This document shows positions 26,124 through 41,300 of a DNA stretch of 64,000 bases, piece by piece. Source of the DNA: Rhodeus uyekii (lineage: Eukaryota > Chordata > Actinopteri > Cypriniformes > Acheilognathidae); assembly GCA_037043235.1 (NCBI GenBank), contig JAWRVZ010000096.1, positions 2,067,501-2,131,500 on the forward strand. Direction: 5' to 3'. Position numbers and translations under genes: made by a program. Under the pieces are notes generated by a model. The model made no database searches, had not been told where the DNA came from, and was given only the letters and a program-made list of their open reading frames with translations. The stretch's first letter is position 1. Every line of letters starts with the position of its first letter.

Positions 26124-29100
26124 AAGGTCAGTGTGACAGAGACTGTTAGAGAAACTGTTAGAGAAGGTAAACATGTGGATCATTCTATGGCAGGTGTTCA
26201 AAGTGGGCAATAAGACCAAGGAGGCGGTGAGGGATTTAACGCTCAACATGTTCGAAGGCCAGATCACTGTCCTGCTGGGTCACAACGGAGCGGGCAAGAC
26301 AACCACACTGTCAATGCTGACAGGTGAGAGTTTTATGAACACAGCATGGCTTAGTGAGGTTTTTAAATACCGTAACTGTCCCTGACAAATTGCTTTAGGA
26401 CATTTTTAGTGAGTCAGTTCATTTGAATGAACTGGTTCAATAAATGAATCATATCTGTATTGTGTTTAGCATTTTTGGCTAAATTAAGGTTGTTATCTGC
26501 ATTGTGTTTTTGAATATCCTGCAAGACATTGTACAGAATTGGTTTAGTCGTGAAATAAATGTTTGCGTAAAGAAAAAAACAAAATGCTATTTAGCATTTT
26601 TGGCTAAATCAAGGTTATAGAGTGTTCAGGGTAAATCTTAGTGCAGATACAAATCTTTCTTTTTAACGAATCATATACGGTAATAACAATAATAGAAAGA
26701 TACATTGCAAGCTAATAACAAAAAGTAGCTAAGTATTTTTGTCTATTTAACTACTTTAAATTATGATTAGCTTGTAGCTAGATTTATAAGCTAGATTAAA
26801 ATAGCTTTTCAACACTTAAACTATAAACTCCTTATAAGTTATATATATAAAAAAGATATTGCTCCTTTAAATATATCATAGTTTAGCTAGTTTTTGCTTG
26901 CATCTTGAATAGCTACAAGTTAGTCTAGCTTTTAATTAACCTTTAAATCAGGGGTGCCCAAACTAGGGCCCGCGGGCCAAAGTTGGCCCGCGGCCACCTT
27001 TGATTTGGCCCGCCGAACCGTCCGAGGAGAGAGAGAGGGCGAGGGCGCGCGCGAGGTACCTTCGACACAGATTGTCATTTCTAATTTTACATAACAATTT
27101 TTTTTGTTTTATAGTTGAACTACAACAGAATAAACTGAAATTAAATGTAAATTTATTGTAAATGCGCAATTCAAGGCGCAGCACTGCGTGCTTTGCGACA
27201 CATGACGTCAATAAACGTCAACAAATTAAACGCAATAATGGAGAAATCAAGGCAGTGGCACACAGACAAGAGATTTTTTTTTTTTTTAAAGCTGGGGAAG
27301 ATGAGTTTTTATTCACAGAAGTCTAATCAAAGGCAATATGTCTGGTTTACAAACAGTATGTTGCTGTTTTAAAAGAGTACAATATCCGTCGTCATTATGA
27401 AACAAAACATTGTGCAGCTTTCTCAAAGTACAGCGGCGAGACGCGAAACAGCAGGCTCACGAGCTGCTCACTGGACTTCGATCTGAACAGAGCGCGCTGC
27501 AACGTCCTTCATCATCAGTGATACTGTCTCTGTTTGGCAGTACAGTGATCCCTCGTTTATTGCGGTTAATGTGGACCGGAACTATCGCGATAGGTGGAAA
27601 TCAGCGAAGCAGGATCAGCCAATCAGCTCACGGGATCCACTCGTGCTCTCATTGGTCAAGCTCTCGCTGGGAACCAATCACGTGTCTTGTCTGATTGCCA
27701 TGGGCGTGTTCAAAGCCTCTGAGATAGTTTCTCTCTTTGTCTGGCATCCTGGGAAACAGTTTCTCTCTCGTCACGAGGAAACAACGCTGCTTTCAGCAAT
27801 ACGGCTGTACATGGGGGTATTTTTTAACTTTTATTTTTTGAATATTTTTGAAAAAATCTGTGATGCGGCGAGGGATTACTGTATCTACCTCTGCGAGCAG
27901 ACTTTCAGTCTGATGAACTTGAACAAGAGTAAACTAAGAAGCCAAATAACTGACTCTCAACTAGATGATATCTTGTCTTTGTCTGTTAGTCAGCTACAGA
28001 CCAATCTTCTGAAAAATAAGGACCAGCTTCATATCTCTCATTAGGTCACTCACATTGCAATCATATGGTTTTATTATTGATTGTGTATTTGGCACTGAAC
28101 TGTATTGTACATTGAACACTTGGGGATTGTTTCCCATTTAAATTGTTCATTAAAATGCAAAGCTTTACAAATAAAACTGCATTAGTGAATCAGATTAAAG
28201 TTGTTTTATATTTATTTTAAATATTATGAAATAAACCCATAGCAACTTTAATGTAATACAATTTGATTTATGATGCAAAATTTACTTTTGGCCCACGGCT
28301 CTCAATCAAGTTTGATTTTTGGCCCTTCATAGGAAAAAGTTTGGGCACCCCTGCTTTAAATTATGATTAGCTTCTAGCTAGTTTGAAAATAGCTTCAGAA
28401 CACTGTATATAAACTGATTGTAAATTAGTTTTAAAATGTATTGTCCCCTTAAAAGTAGTTTTGCTACTTTGATAGAAGCTAGCAACAAGCAAGTGTATTT
28501 TTTGTTTATTTCCTTGAAATGAGATTCTAGCTTTACATTCTATTTTATATTCATGGCATTTAAGTAAATGTTCTTATCCAGAACGTACAGAAGTCTTTAC
28601 ATCCACATATGCAGCTTACATAAAACTCTGATCACACACATTCATTCTTGCACATAAAGCTAAGCACTATCGCTAATAGCTAGCACATACACTATTTCTA
28701 CCTGTAAACAGTGTTAATGGAGGTCAGTCAGAGTCGATTGCTTCTTTACACCATTCAAATTCTCTTTCTGTCTTTATTCTCAGGCCTTTTCCCTCCCAGC
28801 AGCGGCCGTGCGTACATTAACGGTTTTGACATATGTCAGGATATGGCTCTGATCCGCCACAGCCTGGGTCTTTGTCCACAACACGACGTGCTCTTCGACA
28901 ACCTCACCGTCCGAGAACACCTGCTCTTCTACACACAGGTAGACACAGATCACTTGAGGAAGTCTGTACATGTGGTCAATTTTTCTGTGCAAATGTCTTA
29001 CAGGCTTTTTTAATCTTTCCGAATAACTTTAAGTCCCCCTGCAGTCAATAATTGTATCCCTTAAAACTCATCTTTGATACCAGAATGACAAATCTTGCTT

Positions 29101-32100
29101 CTTCTCTTCAGCTGAAGGGTTACCCTCGCGAAAAGATCCCCGATGAGGTCGACCGCATCCTTCGAATCCTTAATTTGGAGGATAAGCGTAATGCGCGATC
29201 CAAGACTCTCTCTGGTGGGATGAAGAGGAAGCTTTCCATCGGCATTGCTTTAATCGGAGACTCAAAGGTCAGGCAATAGAAATTTAGTTTAAACCATTTT
29301 ATGTTTAGCAAATGCTTTTATGATATTTCATTTGCACTCCTTTTTTTAGTTACCGTATTCTACGCACTATAAGGCGCACCTAACAGAAGTACATTTTATA
29401 AAAAATCGTCCGTGCGCCTTATAATACGGTGTGCCTTATGTGTTGATTAAGTACAGAAATAGACCCGCGATTGAGGCTGCACCTTATAATCCAGTGCGCC
29501 TTATGGTGTGGAAAATACGGTGGTTTCCGACTTTATCCAGGTTAGCATGGTTATGCTGAATCCGTGAGATGAGAAAATCTAAACTGACTGTCCGTTAGTA
29601 ATTCAAGTCCTGGTTTCACAAACAGGGCTTAGATTAATCCAGGATTAGGCCTTAGTTTAAATAGGACATTGCCTAAACCTGCCTTAGAAAAAAACATTAC
29701 TGCTGTGAATTTTAAGGCAAAACAATGGAACTGACATTTTAAGAGGTTATGCCAGTTACTTTCAGTTAAAACAGCTCAAACATTTCATTTATAGTCTTCA
29801 TTTTATTCTGCTACTAGACTTAAGCCTTGTCTGTGAAACTGGGGGAAAGATTTCACATTAGCATTAGCCACTCAAACTGTAACACTGCCTGTTGTTTCCC
29901 TGTAGGTGGTGATGTTGGACGAGCCCACCTCAGGGATGGACCCCTCAGCCCGACGGGCCACTTGGGACCTGTTGCAGGGCGAGAAACACGGCCGCACCAT
30001 CCTACTCACCACGCACTTCATGGACGAGGCCGACCTCCTGGGAGATCGTATCGCCATCATGGCTGGCGGGGAACTCCAGTGCTGCGGCTCGTCGCTCTTC
30101 CTCAAGAACAAATACGGTGAGATCGCGAGCTTGTCAAAAGAATTTATCATTAAAATGTTGAGCAGAAATTTTAGCTCTCGACTGCTAGCAGAGATGATAA
30201 GTAGGAAGAGGAAAATGATCGACAGACATGTGCAAAGTTCAATATGTTGGCTGTACTTGCTCCAATAAGGACTTTGCTTCTACCTAGAGAATCCTCAGTG
30301 CTTTTCAGACCTGTAGATCTTTTGGTTTGTTCTGAAACGGGGACTTAATTTTTTTCAATCTTGCATTTTCTCCTTGATTTCCTCTTGCTTTCACTATGAT
30401 GAACATTTGCTTTGCATTGTTTCTAAATGACCAAATGAGTAAAGCTGTCCTCTTATTGGTCAGAGTTTTGTAGAGTTTCGAGTTTCGACACACACAAACA
30501 CTATACGAATGTAGCTTTGATTTATTTGACTGATAAATGATATATATTTAATTATATTTAAAAGGATTTATTTACAGTAGAACCCCGACTTACGAAATTA
30601 ATTCGTTCCGAGGTTGGTTTCGTATGTCGAACTTTTCGTATGCTGGTCAGGCTTTTACATGTTAATTGCGTAATCCGTTCCAAGCCCCACAAAAACACCA
30701 TATTCAGCATGGGACAAAGCGCAACCCAGCTACATACTTCTCAATGATCTCCCTTTTCGACTCAATGAAAAGCACCCTCATCTTCCCTTTGACTTCAGCA
30801 ACAATCTTCACATCCATGGTTACTGATTAGGAAAAAGGTTTATGCTAAAAGTAGAGGCTGGTGGGAGCGATGCTGACCAATAGGAGAGCAGGATTGTAAA
30901 AAGTGTTCCCCTTCTTACATGGACTATTCCAGCCATCCCTGTCATTCAGTGCGAAATGGACTATTCCAAAACTTTCCCTCAGAGTTCAGGAAGTGACTGA
31001 CAGAGATCGGCTGAAGATTGTATATAGTTTATTGAGTGAAATACATGGAATTAGTGCCAATCGTTGAGGTTTTATCGATCTATGCACCTTTAATAAATAC
31101 CAGTTTTGGATTATTCCCTGAGTGAGACATCATTGTTCTGACCGGACAAACTGTACTCTTCATCCAACCCGAACCAAAATCAGCGCGAATATCAAAACAA
31201 AACTCAGAAATCGTCGCCTCGCCGAGATTTCGTTTTACGCATCTCGATCATTTTGTCGTTACTCGGGCGGAAAACAACCCGAAATCTTTTATGGTATGTC
31301 GAACTTTTCGTACGTAGAGCGTTTCGTAAGTCGGGATTCTACTGTATAGTTAGAGCAGGAATCAAGACTTTGTTGAGATGGCATTCTTGTAATGAATGGA
31401 GAAAAGCTATTTCACAACATTTAAAGACGAAGAGACGCTCTTTGGTTTTCAAGTGAGATACTAATGTCCTCACTCACAGAATCAATCACTGCTGCTTTTC
31501 ATATGAAACATTTGACGTTATGAATTATGATACCGCTTTCTCACCTCAACCGAATCACTTCAGAGTTCGTTCTCAATCGGACAGAGACCACCTCTTTCAG
31601 GCGATCTCTGTTCGATGGATTCGTATGGATCCGAGTGCGATTGCTGTGTTCATATATGTCTAAACGAATCTCTTCGCAACTAACCTTATCGTATCAGGTA
31701 CTCAAACTTGCAAGGTGTGAAAACAAAACAAAGATGTTTATCTAAACTGTTTCTCTTGTACTTCTCTCAGGGGCCGGTTACCACATGGTTATCGTAAAAG
31801 ACGCATTTTGTAATGTGTCTGAGATCACCCGTCTGGTCCACATGTATGTGCCTGATGCCACTCTAGAGAGCAGTGCAGGCGCTGAACTCTCCTACATACT
31901 GCCCAAAGAGAGCACCAGTCGGTAAGACAACATGTCAGATGTCTGTTGCGTACTGTGCATTCTCTGTCAAAGTATGTTGTTTACAATGCATTTTTAACAC
32001 TAGCTTGTTACGTTATTACATGACCTCATTACGTTGCATGTTTAAGTGCCTTAGTTATAACAACATTCAACTTTTAATAGTTTATAAGCACAACATTTAA

Positions 32101-35100
32101 AGGTTTAAAAAAAGTGTTGTCCAGTGCAATCTAATTTTGTGTATATTTAAATGAGTCAAGTGCATTGCATTAGTGTTAGTGTTAGTGTAGTGTTGTGTAC
32201 TACACATTTTGGCAAAATTAGTTCATCAATGATAAAGCATGTGCAGTATTTTTGTAATCCTGTGCTCTCATTGAATCATTGCTGAAAAAATGTATTTTAA
32301 GAGGTTGTGATATTTAAGATCAAGGTTAACATCATCGTTGCCTTTAATCAATAACCTTGATTGCACAAACTTGGCTGGAACATGTAAGAGACAATGAATT
32401 ATGAAGAAAGTGTCTATACAGATAAATTACAAGTATGAGGCTTCAGTCTTGGTTCTTGGGTTTGATTATTGTGAGCTGCCGTAGCAACAGACGAACTAAA
32501 TTTACCCATTTATCTGCTTTTTAGTGAAGGTCTTCTCTCTGTTCATCACGCGTCTTTCGAGAGAAAAGCATCTTAAAAGCTCTTTGTGAAAGAAAGGGTT
32601 CACTCCAAAAGGAAAATTGTATCATTTATATCATCCTCAATGTACCTGAATGTACAAAATGTATTTTAGGGTTTATATTTGTATTATAGGGTTATTATCG
32701 TGACGTAAAAGTAAAACCATTAAAAAAAACTGTTTCATTTCATTACAATAAACATGAACTGAAATAAAGTTATATTAAGGCAATAAAGGCAACATTTCTC
32801 ATTTTCTTTTAGTTAGTTGGTTGAATAAAAAAAACAATACTGTACTAAAACATTCAAAATAAAACGAGAACAGAAAATAAAATTGAATTCAAATATTAAC
32901 AAAAACTATAATAGCATCTCAATTATACAAAAGTAATGCTATAATAAAAATAAAATAATACAGGATTTGGAGGAAGATCATCATATAAAATGATCCAAAG
33001 TCTCTCTCTCTCATTGACTTGAGAATGATACATTTGTATTTTTGTTGAATTGATAAAAATGAATGGATATGGATGTTTTTTTTCTTTGGACGCTCAGCTC
33101 TTGATGGTCAGATCTGCTGTTTCTCCACAGGTTTGAGCTGCTGTTCGCTGAGCTGGAGATGAATCGAGACGAGCTGGGCATCGCCAGCTACGGGGCGTCT
33201 GTCACCACCATGGAGGAGGTTTTTCTCAGGTATTTGACCTCAAGACCCCCACAGATAATGAAGAATCTCTATCAAGATTTTTGTACGCTAGAATCTATAG
33301 CTATATAGCCGAGCTGAAAAGTCTCATGTTGATAAAATCTCTGCCGCAAAAACTTTATCACTTCTATTTTATTCAGCAAAGTTGTGATGAAATGCAATGT
33401 AACGCAAGTACAAAATGGTGAACCCCATTTAATTTTATATTCTTTCCAGTTTTTCCACAGTTTTTCTTCTTGACTTACAAATATTTGTAAGTCTGTTCTT
33501 GACTTACAATTATGTATTATTATATTATTTATGTAATAAATATATTAATTAGTTTATATATTTTTTGTTTAATTTGTTAGTTACTTTATAGTTAGTTTAT
33601 TTGTGTTTTAATTTTAGTAATTATTTATTGCAATTAACTGTCAAGGCAATATTTCAAATTGTTCATCTAATATTTAGATTTTATTTCAGCTGAATAAAAG
33701 CAATTATTTCTAGTTTTAGTTTAAATGAACAATAACAACACTTGGTTCCGCGTCATTTAGTTGCTCAGCACAGATGACAGTTTTTCATGTTTACATAACG
33801 CCTTTAAACTACATAAGCATATTTGCTTATGATTAGAATGGATAGATGTAAACACGAAAGTAAAGTGAAAATTGAATTGCTGTTTAAAAAAATATATTTT
33901 GTAAACCATTTTGTCTCTTTGAGGTTGCTAACATGTTCACAGATGTCCTCTTTCTTTATAAAAGAGCGTTTAAAATATGTGCCGTGAATTCAGAGAGGAC
34001 GGTCAGTGTTAAAACCAGGGAAAATACTGTATTTTTGCTGGACGAAACAATCTGCGGTGAGTCATTCAGAGAAGATTGTTTAATATATGCTCCTTCATGT
34101 TTGTTCATCCTGAAAGCATTTTTCATGATGGTTTTTAAGAGCTTAAATGCAGTCCTGAATCTTCTGCTCTACATTCAACAGCCGTCAGCGGTAGGACAGG
34201 GATCGGAGTGACGGGTTATAGTGACGTCGGTGCTTTCTCTCCTCCAGCATCATTTCTCTGTGTCCTTCCACGTTTTATGTAATCTCTTTTGTGTAGGCAC
34301 ATACAATGGCTGGCCAACTGTGCTTCAGTAAAAGCCACTTTCATGCAGACCCTCATGTTTGTTTGATACTTTTATGTAACCGTATGTATTTGCGTGTGCT
34401 CAAACTCTCAGGGTCGGGAAGCTCGTGGACTCCAGTCTGGATATTCAGGCTATTCAGCTTCCGGCTCTGCAGTACCAGCATGAGCGGCGGTCACATGACT
34501 GGACCATGGACGACTCCAGCAGCATCAGCGGCATGACTGACGTGACGGATTTCACTGACAGCGGCACTATGATCTCGGAGGACTGCTCAAATATCAAACT
34601 CAACACTGGGGTCAGTGTTTTTAGAGCTTTGAAAATGAACTTTGATCAATTAAAAGCGAAGTTTATAGTGCTTTTCTAAGCAGACGTTAATCCTATTAAC
34701 TAACATTGAAAGGGAAACACAAGCCAGAATATTATAGAGACATGTGGACTCGTTTTACTTGGAACAATAAGAAAATATCTTGCAATGATCTTAGAAATCA
34801 CATAGCAATGGCAACTCACACCTAAATAAATGCATACAGGCTTTTTGGTCACATAAATACGGCTTGAAAATAATAAAGGAGAATTTTTTTATTTGTCAGG
34901 TCAGTGAAAGTAAGTGCTTTAGAAAATGTTCATCCATAGTGTAATTGTTGTGTATTTTGTTTTAGCATTAACCTCATATAAACTTGTTAGAATTTAAAAT
35001 CAATTATTTAATTGTTTGAAATTTAGTATAGGTAGCAGGGTTGCATGTAACTTGGATGTAGGTTTAGTTTAAATAAGATATTTCTCAGATGGGATTAATT

Positions 35101-35365
35101 GGTTTGTATTTATTGATAAATTTAAATTTTCCTTTAATGACAAAGAATGTATTTATTTATTATAATTTTTGGTATCATGTACTTACAGTTTGCCCCTTCC
35201 TGATTTATTGCTTTTTTGCAATAAAAAACTTTTGTGTTTACTTGTTATCTTTGACTAATATTTAAATTTGTTTGATGATCTGAATCATATAAGCACGACA
35301 AACATGCAAAAAAAAAAAAAGAAATCAGGAAGGGGGCAAACTCTTTTTCACACCTGTATGTATGC

Positions 35366-35397
<32 letters not shown>

Positions 35398-38300
35398 TTC
35401 AAAGCTGAATTTTCAGCATCATTACTCCAGTCTTCAGTGTCACATGATCCTTCAAAAATCATTCTGATATGATGATCAAAGATTTTTTTGATAGAAAATA
35501 GAATAGAAAGTTCAAAAGAACAGCATTTATTTGAAAAGTCTTTTGTAACAATACATTTAATTTTTTCCTTGCTGAATAAAAGTGTTTTTTGTGTAAAAGG
35601 GATAAGATGGACAGACAGATAAATAGATAGATGGATAGGTAATCTAGTGTTTTTTTCCTTTATAGTTTTTGTTTATTATTATTTTCTGCATGTTTTTATT
35701 CTCAGGCCAGACTGTATATGCAGCAGTTCTACACGATGTTCCTGAAGAGGGCGCTCTACAGCTGGCGCAACTGGAAAGTGATGGTAGCTCAGTTTCTGGT
35801 GCCGCTCATTTTCACCGTGATTGCTCTAGTGGTGGCCCGTACCATCCCTAGCAGCCATAACTCGCCCCAGCTCCGTCTGGCACTAAAGCAATACGGCCCT
35901 ACCCACGTACCCGTGGCCTTAGATGCCAACGCTGGGCCGCTGGCTGCAGTTCTGGCTGAGATCTATGCCTCACAGCTGCCTTCCCAAAAAGCCATAGCTG
36001 CCACTAACATAACAGGTAACGCTGCTCTTAATATGCTAGTGTGATGCTGCTTTGATAACTTTCTAACATCCTAACGTTTGTTTGTTCAGATTTCACAGAG
36101 TATGTACTCTATAATGCCAAGAGGGAGGGTGGAGCTTTCAACGAGCACTGTGTGGTGGGCGCCGCTTTCAGAGGCAGATCCAGGAGGTACGCTGAGCTCA
36201 TTGGCTACTTCAACAACCAGGGCTATCACACGCCTGCTACAGCGCTCATGCTGGTCGACAACGCTCTCTACAAGCTACTAGCAGGACCCAACGCCTCCAT
36301 CCGCACTGGAAATTACCCCATGCCCCGCAACATGTCAGAGACGGCGCAGAGCCAGCTTTCTGAGTACGTATCAGCTTTAAGAATAGCGTTTCCATTTTAA
36401 CATTTTAAGAAAATGTTACATTTACATTTAAGTATTTGGCAGACACTTTTATCCATTGCTTTCCATTGCTTTCAAGAAACACATTGACATTCTAATCAGT
36501 TCTTGCTTTAATTGGGAATCGAACCCATGACCTTGATGTTGCAAGCACCACCCTCTACTGTTAGAGCTACAGGAAAGCCAGTATTTTTTAAGGATGTCAA
36601 TTGAATTCATAAAACATTTTTAACAATAATAGGTCCCTAAGAAATGCCTTTTATTTTTTTAATCTTCTGTTTTAATTTTTCTGGTTTCTGTTTATGATTT
36701 ATACATACAGTCTTGGCCAAACTTATTGGCACCCCTGAAATTCTTCCAGAAAATCAAGCATTTTTCATAGAAAAGTATTGCATTAACACATTTTATTTTA
36801 TTTTATACACGTTAATTTCCTTTCTGTGTATTGGAAAAAAAGAGGAAAAAAATGCAAATTTGACAATTTCACATAAAATGACTTTATTATGAAAAAAAAG
36901 TTTTAATCTAACAAAGGCATAAAACTTTAACAATTTAAATAATCTTTTACAATGTAATCAAATTCAAATTTAACACATCCTTTAATTTTTTAGCAAACAG
37001 GGTGTCTGAGTGTGTTTTTTAATATATATTTTTTACTGTTTAAATGAAAAAGTATGTGTGATTATTCCTTATGGTTTAATAAATTGTATTATTATTAATA
37101 GTATTATTGCCTTAAGTCTGTGTAATACACCAATATGTAGACAAAGCACGCGTAACATGCAGACTTTTAAATGGCAGTCTTTTTGTGCTTTAAATACCCA
37201 CACTAAGTTAACTTTTTTGCCATTTAGCTGTTTAATTGTTTCATTACATTTTTGTCTCGACAGGGGTCAGACAGGCTTCGCTATCGCCATAAACCTCATG
37301 TATGGCATGGCGTCATTAGCCAGCACCTTTGCCCTGCTCCTTGTCTCCGAGCGGTCAGTGAAGTCCAAGCACTTACAGCAGGTCAGCGGGGTCTACCTCT
37401 CCAACTTCTGGTTCTCTGCGCTGCTGTGGGACCTCATCAACTTCCTGTTGCCCTGCCTACTCATGCTGGTCAGTATGAACACACTGTATAGGACAGTAGT
37501 TCTTAATCTGGGGCCTCAGCACAATTGCAATGGGGTTGCAAGTTTGGCTTACGGTCCTGTTTACACTTGATATTAATGTGCATTTTAGTTGATTGTATCA
37601 CAAGTAGACGAGGGAGACACATTCCCATTTACACCAGGTGTTTTAGTCCTTCTCTTTTGTCCGCTCTCAATCACCAGCCGAATGCTGTAAGTGTGTTAGA
37701 GTGGTGAGAGAACATTTTTCGTCTTCAAACCAAACTTGGATCCTGTCTGGGCACTTCACATAAGGTTTACATGTTAGGTCTGTAGGTGGAGAGTAGGCGG
37801 CCTTTTGTGGCTGTTCAGACGCATTCAAACACAAAAGCGGTTACACTATCAATGCATTTTCAACAATCTCTGGAAGTGGTCGAATGTGGAGAAGCTCAAA
37901 AGAATTTAGACACCGTTTACACCTGTATTTAGCATCGTCCACATTTAACATATTCAACATTTAACATGCAAGAAGGACATATTGTCCCAGAACTTCATAA
38001 ACCTTAGTCCCACCAGACGGCATTGGAAACAAGCCTCTGAGAGACAAAGGTGACTATGAAAGTGAACTATTAACGGAACTGAACATCATTAGAACAGGTT
38101 CTCAATTATGTTGTCTGCTCTGACTGAATGTCTATGTTCAACTAAGCTCACCATTCTTGATGTGTTTTTATGTTTTTCTTCTCAGGTGGTCTTCCGGGTG
38201 TTTTCAGTTAAAGCGTTTGTGGCGGAAAACCACCTGGTGGATGTTCTGCTGTTGCTGCTTTTGTATGGCTGGGCGGTGATTCCCCTCATGTACCTTCTCA

Positions 38301-41300
38301 GCTTCCTGTTTTCCACGGCAGCCACAGCCTACACACGCCTCACCATCTTCAACATCATCAGCGGCACCGCATCCTTCCTTGCGGTCACCATCATGACCAT
38401 ACCCGGTGAGAAACGCATGCCCACACTCGCGTGCACAGGGTGCTTTTCGTTTCTTGAAAGAGCTTGTGTTCACATACTTCACGTTCTTTTGGTGCAGAGC
38501 TGAATCTGCAAGACCTCTCTTATATCCTGGATAAAGTCTTCCTGATCTTCCCAAATTACTGCCTGGGCATGTCTTTCAGCGAGTTCTACCAGAACTATGA
38601 GATCCTCACCTTCTGCACCTCCAGCGTCTTTGCTAAGTACATCTGCAGCTACTACAGTGAGTGATCGATTCTGTTTCTGGCTTTGGTCTGGGTAGCCTTG
38701 TATACAGCGAGTTGCCCAAAATCCAACTCAAAGAAGCTGCAGATTGAACTCCAATATGTTCTGATTAGCTGTGGTTTTTCTGTATCATATGGAAGCCCAT
38801 TTCCGCCACGTAAGATTTTATTTTTTTGAATTTCGAAATAATGACATACTTAAGTCAAAATTATGACTTTCTGTCTTGAGAGCACATTGATCCAAACGAC
38901 ACAGGATGAACTGTGAACATAATAAAGAATACCGTATTTTCTGCACCATAAGGCGCACCGGATTATAAGGTGCACGCTAAAACATATGGTCTACAAAAAA
39001 AGGTAACGGAAGCAAAACAGTGAGTTTTATTGAACTTTATTCTACTATATAACAATACACTCACATTATGTTTTAATCAATCCATCCTTTCATTAAACAG
39101 CAACTTTAAACCTCTGGCCAATGTCATGGTTATAGATGGATCCACAAAGTTGAACATTTTATTCATAATTTTGACTTAGTATGTCATAATTATGACTTGT
39201 GTCATATTTTCGGCTTAGTAAATCTTAATTTAGACTTTTCATCTCATAATTTTGACTTAGTCATAATTTCAATTTAGTAAATAATAATTTCGATTTAGTA
39301 AATCATAATTTCGATTTAGTAAGTAATAATTATGAATTAGTAAGTCATAATTTTGATTTTTTTATGCAAGATTTTTTTTCTTCTTATGTGGCGGAAATGG
39401 GCATCCATTGTATCATGCTGAAGTTTCTTGTGAAAAAAATTGATGAATAGTTCTGACAAATGGATGGATTGTTATGATAAGTGGATGTTAGAAATGAATG
39501 GTTGGTTAGATATGAATAATGGATGTGTGGTTCGAAATGATGAAAATATGATGATGATGTTTGGATGGTAAGATATGAAGAATAGATGATTAAATATAAA
39601 GAATGTATGGTTATATAGGATGGAATAGATGGATGGATGATGGTCAGATTTGCCAGTTATATATGAAAAGTCATAATAAATATTTAATATTATCATGCTG
39701 TTTAGTTGGATTTGATGTGGAAATTTGATAATGGGAATTAGAAATGTTCTTTCACTTGGCTTATTTAATTGTGAAGCGGTGGACACTGAATTTTCTGTTC
39801 AGTCTGTTTTCTGTAACATGTTAGCCCGTGTGTGTCCTTGCTAATTAAATCATCTGCTGTGTTATTTGTCTTAATGAGTTACAAGAATGAAAATCCTGAA
39901 TTACTTGATTTAAGTGGTTAAACCTTTTGAATCTTACTAAAAACCAGTAAATCTGGTGGACTGTGTTGCCATTGTCATTGTCATTTTTGCTTTGTCGTCC
40001 GCAGACATCACATATCAAGTGAACTACTTTTCCATGGAAGAGCCTGGTGTGGGTCGCTTCCTTGTGGCCATGTCCCTGCAAGGTGTCGTCTTCATTGCCC
40101 TGCTCTTTTTCATCGAGCTCCGATTTATCCGCACGCTACTCAACCTCTTCCGGAGACGCAGGAAGGTGGGAGAGGAGAGAAAGATAAGACATGTGCTACT
40201 GTATTATTGGTTTGCATGCTATCAGTAACCGTCATGGGTGTGTGTTTTTGTCAGGTTCTGCTGTTGGCAGAAGAAGCTCTTCAACCTGAGGACCGAGATG
40301 TTGCCGAGGAGAGGAAGAGGGTTTTTGAGTGTCATCCAGTGGTTGAGTCCATGGTGGGCAGTCCGCTCATTCTACAGGAGCTCAGCAAGGTATGTGGTCA
40401 CATTGCATTTTTGGCTCCAGGTTTCAATTTCCACTGGTCTATATTCAAGATTTGTTGGTGAATTCTCCTACAGATTCCGTCAGTGAGAACATATTTTTAA
40501 ATGCTTTAATCTGTCGACATACACATTTCTCTCTATCATTGTCTCACACAATGCCTTGAGAGTACAAAACCAGTTGGATGGCACCGCAGCCACCTATTGG
40601 CCAAACTGTATAAAACATGCAGAAAATCCATTTATTTCAAAATTATTTCTTTGAAATAATTTGGCCTAGTCACACTTATTGATAAACTGAGATTGTAAGA
40701 GGTCCATTCTGCCAAATTTGTCCTGTCTTTTCCAAAATTAGCTGTTATCGTATTTAAAGGAATCCTCATTAAATGTAATATTGGTGTACACCAATCTCCA
40801 GAAATACTGAAGTTGCTGGAATGTATGCTAAACAGTAATTGATGTATGGTTTTGCATATTTTCACAATCAAATGTCAATGCCCTGAAAACACCATGTTAA
40901 TTTGGTCACGGCATCATCTACTCATTTATTTGACTGTTTTTTCCGTCTTACTTTTACTTTTGTGTTTCATTAGGTGTATTCGGGGGGACAGACACTGTTA
41001 GCAGTGGACCGTTTGTCCTTGGCCGTTGGGAAGGGCGAGTGCTTTGGTTTGCTTGGATTTAACGGAGCAGGGAAGACCACGACATTCAAAATGCTGACGG
41101 GAGATGAAAGCATAACTTCAGGGGATGCCTTTATCGACGGCTACAGCATCCTTCGAGATGTGAAAAAGGTTGAGCATTTTGCGATCTCATGTTTATTAGC
41201 TTCATATAAAAATGTCAGTTACTGAACACTGGAGATTTACTTTTGTTATTTTGAGAATTGATTATAGATTGCAGATGTGAAAGGGGTATTCGACAGTGTT

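Noticed and set aside
28553..28610. Possible L2 tail fragment
   Set aside because: Only a short stretch (CATTTAAGTAAATGTTCTTA) resembles it; too short and diverged to call.
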